Assembly: GCF_000002865.3 (NCBI RefSeq)
Contig: NW_001865070.1
Span: 378,077-442,076, forward strand
Length of the DNA stretch: 64,000 nucleotides
Origin: Monosiga brevicollis MX1
Lineage: Eukaryota > Opisthokonta > Choanoflagellata > Craspedida > Salpingoecidae
Direction of reading: 5' to 3'
The notes under the pieces were generated by a model, which was given only the letters and a program-made list of their open reading frames with translations, searched no databases and had not been told where the DNA came from. A program made the translations under genes and the position numbers. Positions within the stretch are counted from its first letter, which is position 1. The number at the start of each line of letters is the position of its first letter. This document shows, piece after piece, positions 21,901 through 31,168 of this stretch.

Positions 21901-23639
21901 TGCCGTTGATGAACATCTCTACAAGGCCCGATGGGAAGGTGCGAACAAGCAGGTGCTGCCAGATGCCAAGTTCAGACGCCACGCGCGTGGAGAGGGCGCC
22001 TGGAGCAATGCGATCGCCCGTGTCAGCCACGTATTTGTGCTCAAATTTGAGCGCGTAGCCTATTGTTTTGTGATGCGGGAAACAAGTTTTACAAAATTGA
22101 GCAAGCATTTTTTTCTTGGAGGAAGGATGGACGTTTGCGAGTATTAGCACGCTTGAAGTTGGTTCCACGACAGGGGCCAGGTGTGCGTACCGTAATCGGC
22201 ATTCGATTTTAGAATACTGACGCCGGTGTCTTCAGATTCCGATAGTCGAAAGTACAGCAGGCGATCATAGTTGGACAGCTCATCGGTAAATCGAAAAACC
22301 TGCCGGGCAGGCTTAGTGTTGAGATGGCGGGAGAAGACTTGGAAGAGTTTTCGTGGCGGTGGGAGCTGAGACGAGGCATACCGCTTCAAAGGTGTTGCCA
22401 TTGCTGGCGTCATAGGTGAGAGCAGGGAGTTGAATCTGGTCGTATGGCTCGATAAAGCTGACACCAGTGCGCCGAATGTCATCGAGAGCCCGAGGCTTTG
22501 TGGTCTTCCACAGCGGAAAACCCTGTGAAATAAAAAACGCACGGTGCCCCATTCTTGGGTGAGGAGGGCGTGCTGCTCTGAATAGTTGGGGTTGACACGT
22601 GTTAGTGGGTACGCGACTGACCACAAAGCTGCCATCGTTTGGGCCGATGATGTCATCGACGGTGGTGCCACACTGGTCATCAAAAGTGTAGGAAAGAAAT
22701 GGGGACACGCCATGGAGGGTGCCACTGCTGTACAACGTCTGGGCTTGGCTCGCCGACAGAGCCGTGGTGTAAATGCGAAATAGGGCGATTAATCCATTGT
22801 GCATGTTGTTGCTGGAAATAGCACCACCAAGAAAGTTGTCTGTGAAAGTCCCAGGCGAGTAGCCAGACTGCGAGCGTTGATTTCATCCCGTTTGAGGCAG
22901 GGTTATTTAGACGGCGAGGAGCGTAGTGCAGTAGATGAGGGGCAAAAACAAGCGACTGCACGCACCGAGAGAACGATGTTTCCAACGCGCGTGCCGTTGT
23001 AGTACATGGTCGTGGTCCCGTCGAGCTGCGTCGTCACGACAATATGGTACCACCGGCCGACATCCACTTCGGTTGTGCTGGCCCCCAGGACAGACTTTGA
23101 GATTGTGCCTTGCTGTCGTGAGGCGATGGGATGTGAGTCACGAGTCCACAATCATACTTCGATTCGAACAGCCTAGTTTTGCGTGCGAGAAGCAATGGGT
23201 ACCAACCGAATTCTTGTAGGCAATTTCAAAGTATGGACGCCCGTTGCGCACTTGATCGCGCAGGATGCCCAGGTACTCGCCGTCCTCGTTACGAATCTCC
23301 ATGACGCTATATTGAAGAGAAGCATGGTCACTTGGTCAGAGCGTAGAGGGCAAAGTTGGTGGAAGGGGTAGATGAGACAACGAGGCTGGCACCCACGGCG
23401 AGGGAGTCGTACCGATTGTAGCTATCAGCCGATTTGTCGCGAAATTGAACGACAAGCTCGAGTGTCAGGTCTGTGGTGAGGGTAAGATCGGGCATGCGCA
23501 CGGCGTCGTTTGAACCATCCAAATCAATGTAAGTGGCGACTTGTTCAGTCACAATGTCAGCGACGCCCAGGTGAGCCGTGAGGAGGAGACACGAGGCCGT
23601 AAGCAGCCAAGACGGCCTCAGAGCCGAGCCGGGTGGCAT
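12494..23639 (-). CDS. Giant type I receptor: LamG domains, repeated modules, Cys-rich stalk, TM, NPxY tail
   Basis: Thirty-five exons on the complement: 23332-23639, 23207-23306, 22966-23112, 22622-22867, 22382-22522, 22191-22299, 21783-22059, 21619-21697, 21325-21513, 21118-21203, 20954-21064, 20683-20852, 20479-20567, 20129-20374, 19842-19945, 19608-19730, 19235-19495, 19045-19132, 18975-19007, 18815-18913, 18560-18703, 18284-18435, 18109-18166, 17838-17972, 17407-17686, 17225-17287, 16888-17102, 16418-16766, 16180-16333, 15969-16111, 15535-15794, 15214-15322, 14960-15132, 12575-14794, 12494-12520. They total 7,488 bp (2,495 residues) with consistent phases. Order: signal peptide; three LamG-like domains (about 30-270, 270-470, 470-685); about 1,060 residues of beta-rich repeats; cysteine-rich stalk (about 1850-2330); one membrane helix (about 2349-2371); tail of about 124 residues. 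No kinase domain is present. The ligand is unknown. Small exons 18975-19007 and 18109-18166 are the least certain; a further exon near 18490 cannot be excluded. Confidence 0.85.
12521..12574 (-). other. 54-nt, three-fold intron at the receptor 3' end
   Basis: GAG|GTAAGCC donor and CAACAG| acceptor define a 54-nt intron with no stop in frame. If it is retained, 18 residues are inserted and the same C-terminus follows. Confidence 0.65.
12926..12991 (-). other. Receptor transmembrane helix
   Basis: A 22-residue hydrophobic run rich in Ala, Val and Leu, followed by the basic stop-transfer sequence R-S-S-R. A Gly/Ser/Asn-rich linker precedes it. It is the only strong membrane segment after the signal peptide. 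Confidence 0.9.
13070..14494 (-). other. Cysteine-rich stalk (TNFR/furin-like repeats)
   Basis: About 475 residues with a Cys about every six positions. The repeat unit is C-x2-C-x3-C-x2-C with G-x-Y or G-Q-Y-L signatures (for example C-S-A-C-H-P-G-E-Y-L and C-A-V-Q-C-G-P-G-Q-Y-L). Such growth-factor-receptor-type repeats usually form an extended stalk next to the membrane. Confidence 0.85.
15132..17972 (-). other. Tandem extracellular modules of unrecognised family
   Basis: At least three copies of a module of roughly 130-200 residues. Shared elements, in order: an aromatic/G-W start, a C-G-x-[L/Y]-G-x-[V/I]-L-G block, L-P-x-H-x-x-L or M-P-A-H-S-E-L, then I-D-S-[F/W]-D-[N/K]-E (A-D-S-F-D-N-E in the first), a short x-D-G-x-x-V turn, a conserved Cys-Gly, and D/E-S-[F/W] with G or A opening the next strand. 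Copies fall in exons 17225-17686, 16418-17102 and 15535-16111. Exons 18109-20374 may hold more diverged relatives. I do not recognise a named family; the order suggests a beta-sandwich. Confidence 0.65.
22622..23639 (-). other. Signal peptide and first LamG-like domain of the receptor
   Basis: The ATG at 23637-23639 opens with a leucine-rich hydrophobic core (W-L-L-T-A-S-C-L-L-L-T-A), a typical secretory signal. The mature part reads Y-I-D-L-D-G-S-N-D-A-V, L-T-L-E-L-V-V-Q-F-R, W-Y-H-I-V-V-T, M-Y-Y-N-G-T-R-V-G-N and I-A-L-F-R-I-Y-T-T-A-L-S, the strand order of the concanavalin A-like/LamG fold. Two more domains with the same order follow (exons 21619-22522 and 20479-21513), the third with I-A-L-A-R-I-Y-N-R-A-L-S-D-A-E. 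Confidence 0.85.
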
Positions 23640-24084
23640 GGCAGGCGGTCAGTTGGTGGTGTGTGGGCTCCGTCCAAGCCACTTGACTGTGGTAAACTAC
23701 GGGCGACTCTCGTCCAAGGAGCAGATGCTGGCTAAGAAACATCAAGAGACGACGGGATGCGGGCCGGGATCAGGGGAAGGCGGGGGGAGTGCGGGATGAG
23801 CCATGTACCGACCAGTGATCCCAATGGCCTTGAAAAATCAAAACATCAACAAAACTCAGGCCAAGCAGTGAATCGTGTACAATCAATGACGGTGGTTGAG
23901 CTTAAGGACGCGATGACAGACGTGGTGGAAAGTGGGGTGGTGGATCGACCAGCGGCTGTGGTTGGGACGCAGACAAGCGGAGTTGCTTCTGACTCGTGTG
24001 TGCGTTTTCATGTCAAGCGATAGGGGGTAAGATCCAAGCAACACAGGCAAGCGGGGGAAGAAAGAGACAGAGAGAGAGAGCGAT

Positions 24085-24176
<92 letters not shown>

Positions 24177-24960
24177 TGTGTGTGTGTGTGAGGGATCAAG
24201 AGAGACGGATCAAGAGAGAGAGAGAGAGTGAGAGATCAAGAGAGGAGAGGAGAGAGATCAAGAGAGGAGAGGAGAGAGATCAAAAAATATCAAGAGACAT
24301 CAAGAGAGATCAAGAGAAAGCTGACGCCGGTGGCACACAATCGTTGTACGGTTTTATTGTTGTTCAGCCTAGCCCTACATTTCATTTTCATGACGTTCGC
24401 GACCATAAAAAGTCATTCTGGCAGAACTCTCGGCCTTACACGCGCGCTCTATGCGTGGATGCGCTCTCATTTCCAGCATAAATGCGATGAGCCGAGACGC
24501 TGCTCCAAGTCAACAAGAACCATGTCGCACAGGAAGAAAGGGGTCTTGAGACCGCGGCCGATTCCATGAGCCATCGTATGAGAGAGTCGTCTACGACTGT
24601 ATCGTTTTCATTCAGAGGACATCCCCAAACCAACGCCACACCCCCAAAAGAAAACACGAACAAATGTCAACAAAGCACCCTTGCAAAAACCGGGGGTGTA
24701 TTTGCTTTCTAGCAAAAAGGAATGACAGTTGGTTCGGGGTCGGCTCACACAGCTCGATCTTGGAGAGCCGGCGGGTCGATCCATTGTTGCGGTTGCTGCC
24801 CTGCCCTGCTGCTGCTGCTGCTGCTGGGGCGTGGCGTGCCTCGTCGAGCTCAGCTTGGTCGGGCGGGTTGGGTGAATGCATTCATGTCCCAGATCAAGAG
24901 GGTTTAAGGAGAGTCTTAGCACGAGTACCCAGCCCTTGTTAGGGTTGTGCCACCACCAAC
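23640..24960. promoter_or_regulatory. Shared upstream region of two divergent genes with a purine tract
   Basis: The receptor (minus) and the coiled-coil gene (plus) start 1.3 kb apart and point away from each other, so this region must hold both promoters. No coding exon was supported. It contains the (AG)n tract and its degenerate GATCAAGAGA-type repeats (24086-24325). Confidence 0.5.
24086..24325. repeat. (AG)n tract followed by GATCAAGAGA minisatellite
   Basis: About 89 bp of pure AG (24086-24174), a short (TG)n, then irregular tandem copies of GATCAAGAGA/GGAGAGGAGA to about 24325. One strand is nearly pure purine. Confidence 0.95.
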
Positions 24961-27900
24961 ATGTCCGACTTGTCAGACGAGGAAGACATTGATTGGGCGG
25001 CTGCCGAGGCCGAGGTAGCGGCGCTCATCTCAACGTAAGTTCTTCTCGCAGCCATCTGACCGATTTGGGACACCATCTTGCACCCGATCACACGAGAAAT
25101 ATGGTGAAGACCATCAGCTCGCTCGCATGTCCCCTCCACACCCAGGATCAACCGATGTCACCCGACTCATCGTTGCCTGCTCAACCTCAGGCGCAACAGC
25201 CGGACTGAGGCCGAGGCTGAGGACGCATTCTGGCAGGATCTGCTGGGCGATGCGCTCATTGACACGGCCAGTCTAGATGCGGGTGATGGCTTGGGCACTG
25301 GCGAAGAGGAGGATGATAATTTGGATGACCTGTTTCGCTCGGCTGAGGCTGAGCTCAAGGCCATGAGCCCGCGCCAACGACGTGCCAGCCTCCAGGCACA
25401 GACGGCTCTACGATCAGATGGACACGATTTGGATGATTTTTGGATTGCCATTGGACAAGAGCTCTTGAATGAAGAGGCAGAGTCCGGCGATGAGCCTATA
25501 TCCTCACCCAAAGCCAAGGCCCCGGCGCCCGAAGCTCCACAGGAGGGATCAGCGGCAGTGGGTCTGAACAGCAAGGAGGAGCAAGGGGTTCAGCAGGACC
25601 AGGAAAGCTTATTCCCAGCAGTCGAAGGCTCGCATCACCAGTCAGGCCCAACTGGCGAGCGCGGGGCAGCCGGCGATGCCGACTTAGAGCAAGGCGAGCT
25701 TGATGTAGCAGCGACCGGCATCGCCGCAGATGAGGGTTCGCCCACCGTCGGCGTTGCACGTACCGAGGTCTCAAGCCCAGAGCTTGAGGCCGCCATGCAA
25801 CACATTATGGCCGAGGCGGAGGCCGCTTTCGATGATATTGCGGTCCATCGCACCCCGAGTACAGCCCACATGGATCACGCACCCACTCAAGTCTCGCCAT
25901 CCACCATATCAGAGCCCGAGGCAAAGCACGCGGCTGCCAAAGCGACAGCCCAGCCGCTTGGCCTTGAGGACTTTGATTTGGACTTTGATGTCATTGCTCC
26001 ACCAAGTGCAGTGGAGCCTCTTGAGGCCAGCCCGCCACCCACCTCGACCATCCGCCCCGCTGCTGTGCAGCAGATTGCAGGTGAACTGCACCAGTCGCGC
26101 CGTCAGCTGGATCAGGTAGCCTGCTTTTCCTTCTTGAGCTGGCCGCATTGCCTTTGACACATGCTTGAATTTGCGCGTCACTCATTTACCGCTCCTAGGC
26201 TTGCTCTCTCTCTCGTGCTCACCACATGATGTCTCTGCCCCGCCCTGCCCCTTCTCTCGCCCTCCTTTAGCTCCGAGAGCACGTGCGCTCCAGTCAAGAT
26301 GTCATGTCTGGCACCCTCTCTCAACTCAGTCGTGCCCTTGTATCTCAGCTGAACGGAGCACTCAAGCAGCAACGGCAATCGCTTGAAGGTGACCTGCAGA
26401 CGGAACATGGTCACCAAATGACACGCCTGCAACAACAGCACGCCCGTGAGCTGGCTGCCCTCGAAGCTCGCCTGGCCGAAGCCACTCAGGACCGCCAAAA
26501 TAAAGCTGCCGAAGTGACAGAATTGGCGCAGGAGCGCGATCAGCTTCAGTCGCGCTTGGCCCAAGCGCAAGCTGAGCTCACACTGCATGAGTCTGACCTC
26601 CAGAACGAACGACAAGAGGCCAAAGCCTCTTTGCGTGAGGAACGCCAGTCGCTACAGGCTTCTGTGCATACCTGGCAACGGGCCGCTGCAGCCGCCGAGG
26701 CGGAGCGCAACGGTCTACAGACAGAGCTCAATGATATCAAAGTCAAGGCGCGCACCAAAATCGAGCAGCTTCGTGCCACTGTGGCCAAGCTCAAGCCCCT
26801 GGCAGCTCGGGCGGTGGCAGCTGAAGAAATGGCCGCTGCCAGTCAGCAACGAGCTGCTACCGCCGAAGCTAAGGCTACTGCTGCGAAAGCTGCACAAACT
26901 TTGGCTGTAGAGGCGCAACAGCTGGCTAGCGAGCGATTGGCTGACGCTCAGCGCGATCTGGCCGCCCTGGACCAGCGTACACGCGACTTGATTGAACATG
27001 AGACTGAATGCGAAACACGGGCTGCCAAGGCCGAACGCAAGCTTAATGAAGCTGTGACGGTACGTTTATCTTTGGCTCTTTGGCTCTTTGGCTCTTTGAT
27101 CCCTACTCCTTGCTTCTGGCGGGCTCCATATTTGTGTTCGTCTACTCCAAGTCCGTGACGCATCTCACATGGAGCATGCACCGCCCTGGCTCTCGTGGTG
27201 CCTCGAAAACTTTCAGGTCAACGATGATCTTCTGCGCCAGCTGACAACCACGCAACAGGCTCTGCGTCACGTTGAGCATAAGAGTGGCCAGACCGAAGAA
27301 GAGATGCGCGAGGCCATCAACAATCTTGAGCGCCAGCTGCAGAAGGAGCGTGTTGCTGCCAAGCAGCAACGTTTGGCGCTTGAGGAGGAGCTCGAGGCGG
27401 CCAAGGACAAAACTGCTGCTGTTGAGCGCCGCTCTTGGGCTAAAGTCGATGCGGCGGAGCAACGTGCGCTTGAGCTGACGGCCAGTATGCAGGCCACGCG
27501 CGAGGTTGAGCGTCAGATCAAACAACAGCTCGACGAAAGCCGAGCTGCTGCTGCCACCATTGCGCACCAATTGGACGAAGCCCGCCAGGTGTGCAGGCTT
27601 TTAAACAGACAAAGGCTACTCGCATCATCTCCCCACTTCCCTTTTGGCCTAGACTCTTTTTCTTCTTGGTCTTCGTTGCTTCCCTCATGCGCCGTTCTTG
27701 AACCCGAGTAGGCATTGGCAACCCAAACAGCAGAGTCCACAAACGCTGCTGCGATCGCGGCTCGACAAATTGCCGACTTGACTGAAGAAAAGCAGGCTCT
27801 TGAAGCTGATCTTGAGCACTTCAAGGACAACCTCGAGACGGCTACGGCCGATCTAGAAATCGCCCAGCGCGAGCTGAGGTGCGTTTGCCCACCGTCAATG

Positions 27901-30697
27901 ATCTATTCAGAGTTATCGCAGCCTCACCGATGCCTGCCGTGTGCGTTTGACTTGTGCCCAGACAATTGACGGCGGCCGACGATGAGGAGGAGCGCTCTGA
28001 GCTCGTGCGATTGCGAGTAGCCACGCGCATGCATGCCCACGAGCTGGAGCATGCGCGTGCGCGAGAGGCCAACCTCAAGGCTCGCTTAGACGGTGTCATG
28101 CTGCAGTTGGACGTGAGTCACAACTGCGGCGTGTTGTTACCCTTGTGCTCATGTTTCTCGGTTTCATTTGACTCGAACGCATGCCTTGGTTTTTTTTTTT
28201 TTTTGCCGCAGAAAGCCTTGCGACGTGCCAGCTCCCTCGAAGCGGAATCCCGCTCGGCCGTGGAGGCTGACTCGCGCGCCACAGTAGCCGAAAACCTGGT
28301 GCGTTTGTGCCATGCTGATGACCACTGACAGTGGTAGGTGCGGATCTCGAGCTACCAGCTTGACTCATGGCTCTCGGTTGGGCATGTGTGTAGCGCAAGC
28401 TGTACGAAGAAGAAAATCAGGCTCTGCGTCAACAGTTGGGTGATGCTGTTCGTCGGCGGGCCAAGTCCGAGGCAACGCTGGCGACACTGGAGGTGGAAAA
28501 TCAACATTTGCAGCGTGAGGTCAATTCTCTGAAGCAAAATTTGGAGATGGCGCGCGATGCTGCCCAAACCTCGAGCTGGATGGATCTGGCAGGTGCCAGC
28601 CAAGGGTCTTCCTCCACGGGTCTTTACTGGCCAGCCAGCGGCAGCAGCGCCACCAACCGCCCATTCAAGTTAGGCTTCCTCACTTCGCCTGAGGCCGAAT
28701 ACGGTGCCAGCATGGGGTTGGGACACATGGGGCAAGAGGATGCCCTGCACGGGTTTGCCTCGAATTCACAGCTATTGCAAGACTTGCGTCTCATGGAACA
28801 ACGGTTTGTCACATGCCAAGGCGTGATCGCGATCCTTTAGCAATGGCTCGTGATCGGTGTCTTAACCATGAATCTCGGCACCATGTTCTGCTTGCAGAGC
28901 GAAGGACGCGGAGCGACGACAGGAGCAGCTGCTGCAGCAAGTGCGGCGGATGGAGGGGCAAGCACAGAGCCCGCATGCCGGTGCCGGTACGTGCCGAGCT
29001 ACCTTTTGACAGTTGCACTCGGTCACACGACCACCACCGCGAACTTGCTGAAAGTCCCAATTTCAGGGCTTGGTTGACGGGCATGCAGGCGAATTTGTAA
29101 TCAACGCATGAACTTTGTTCTTTGTCGGGTATAGAGCGGTCTGGTGTCATCAGTGCTGCCGTGCACGCCCAGCTTCTCGACTTGGCTGAGCAGCGAGCTG
29201 CTGATGGACAACGCCGGTAGGTTGAACACTCAGGCGAGGGCCCTCTTCTCTCTCTCAGGCTCTTATGTATCACGGAACTGCACCACGATAGGGTCCAAGA
29301 GCTTGAGACGGAGAATGCCTCGTTGCGCGCTCAGGTGCGCTCATTGGAGGCCCTACGGCTGTTGCAGCGCCCCGAGCCTGGCGTCGAACAGGTGCACGAT
29401 CTCTTAGCGGAATGTGCCATCGTAGTCCAAAAGTAAGCTCAGTACACGTGCACGTTGATTTGGGATATGCTTGCCATGTTGCATGGCCACACGTGCAAGA
29501 GCTGCTCTCAATGACAAAGCTATGGTGCCGGTAGGATTCGGGCTGTGCACGGATCCGCTCCCAGCAAACCAGCGAAACCTGAGCCCGAAAATTCTTCTCG
29601 CGTGACTGATGTGTCTGATACGATTGTTGATGAACTCCGCCGAGCAGCAACGACCAACGCCAGCTCTGTCCCAGCAACGGCTTCAACTTCAGCGGTGGAT
29701 CGCAGCTCGCCACCCACAGTCAGCCCAAGACCAAACCGAGCTAGCCCACGCCCTCTGACAAAGCCCAAAGGACGACCAAAGAGGAATGCGCCTTCGCCAC
29801 TAGCTTCTCCCAGCTATCACCACGACACCCAGCCGGAGGACGCGCCTTCATTGGCAGCTTTTGAAAAGTTGCACGCCTCAGATGTGCCTGCTGCAGGCAC
29901 GGATCACCTCACTCCCCCGTCATCAGCGGTGCACCCGAGCTCGCCGCGTAGCAGCCAACTTAAGGTAGGGTCGTGGTTGCCCGTCATCTTGTTCAAAAGT
30001 TGAAGCGTCTCTCTTAGCAAAGCCGTGTGCAATGGCTGAGTGCAGGATATGTTCGAGGCTGCAGTTGCACGCTCCAGCGAGCCCAGTCCTGTCAAAGACA
30101 CGCCAGAAAAGCCGCGGCCCAAGCCTAAGCGCCTGAGCTCAACTCGTCTCCATGCAATCGCGGGGGTAAGCAGGACTCGCTTCCAATTGAGGCGTAACGT
30201 TTTCTGATGCCGATTGTCTGTCTGCGGGTCTTCTTATTTGGCTGCATCTGTGTTGCTTTTTGTGACAGGCTTTACCTGGCTTGCAGGCCAACAATCCAGC
30301 TTCCTTGCTGGCCAATCTGAAGAGTGCCAAGGCGCGACGCGAGGCCGAGGACTCGGATGCCAGTGGAAGCGACGCGTCATGGAGCGACTCAGAGCCCGAC
30401 GATGGCACACCTTCTGTGGAACCCATCACGGATGGGGATGGTGTTGCGTCAGCAGCCGATGCAAATGACGATCGTGCGTACCACCCTTGTCTTTTGACTA
30501 CCACTTGCTTGGGTTGCCTCATCGCAGAATGCCCTTGCCTCACCAAAGCTTGCGTGGGTTGTCGAGGTGCGATAGATGATGACATGACAGGCGGGCCACT
30601 GATTCGGGCGCCATCAATAACGGCGCAGTTTTCCAGGCCTCGTGGCAACTCCATGCGGCGCCTGCCCACCCGACAGCCGAGCCAAAAGCGCGCATAA
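24961..30697 (+). CDS. Long coiled-coil protein, function unknown
   Basis: Fifteen exons: 24961-25034, 25191-26115, 26271-27059, 27217-27588, 27712-27878, 27962-28112, 28212-28298, 28394-28803, 28898-28986, 29135-29216, 29259-29432, 29535-29964, 30046-30165, 30269-30473, 30528-30697; 4,245 bp, 1,414 residues, phases agree throughout. Residues 1-330 are acidic and disordered (starts M-S-D-L-S-D-E-E-D-I-D-W). About 335-1050 is a nearly continuous heptad-rich coiled coil with many Ala/Gln/Glu/Leu repeats, broken by a Gly/Ser-rich patch near 920-990. The last 360 residues are Ser/Pro/Lys-rich with basic patches and a short Cys cluster (C-P-C-L-T-K-A-C-V-G-C) near the C-terminus. No motor, GRIP or kinase domain was seen. 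A structural role at cytoskeleton, centrosome or Golgi is possible but not shown. Confidence 0.85.
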
Positions 30698-31168
30698 CCC
30701 AGCTGTTGCTGTTTGCGCCACGCTGCAGCCCAGGATCAAGTCTGCCACGTGATTTTTGTTGCCTCGTGCTCCCTTTTTTCAGTGTACATGTTAGGCCAGG
30801 TTTTGTCAATTGTTTAGAAGATGCTTCCTTTCTTACCTCTCCCTGCCAGGCGGTTTTCGCTGTCACGCACGTGTTGTTTTTGGTTGCACAGTTCCTCATA
30901 TTCAAATGTCAGTTCTTTTGATTATTCTTTGGAAAGAGGGTTCAGTAGTACCGTGATGGAATGAATGGGGTGGGGGTGTTGTTCGGCGCCGTCAGATCAG
31001 CATTTAAAGACCAGGAAGCGTCAGTTTTTTTTTTGTTTGCTTAAATGTTGCCCCTCGCGAGCTCAAATGGGGGGCGCAATTCACTTAACCAAGTTCTGGA
31101 ACACAGCAAACATATCACATGCGCCAAAACGCGCCAGGCGTGTTGCGCATCGCGCACACCCACTGATT
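30698..31168. other. Convergent 3' intergenic region
   Basis: 3' ends of two converging genes. AT-richer than the coding DNA, with a short poly-T; no gene seen. Confidence 0.5.

Noticed and set aside
12494-23639. A receptor tyrosine kinase
   Set aside because: No kinase motifs (glycine loop, H-R-D, D-F-G) in the tail, which is only about 124 residues long.
23996-24481. Open frame of repeated Arg-Glu
   Set aside because: Pure translation of the (AG)n tract; no start context or flanking exons.
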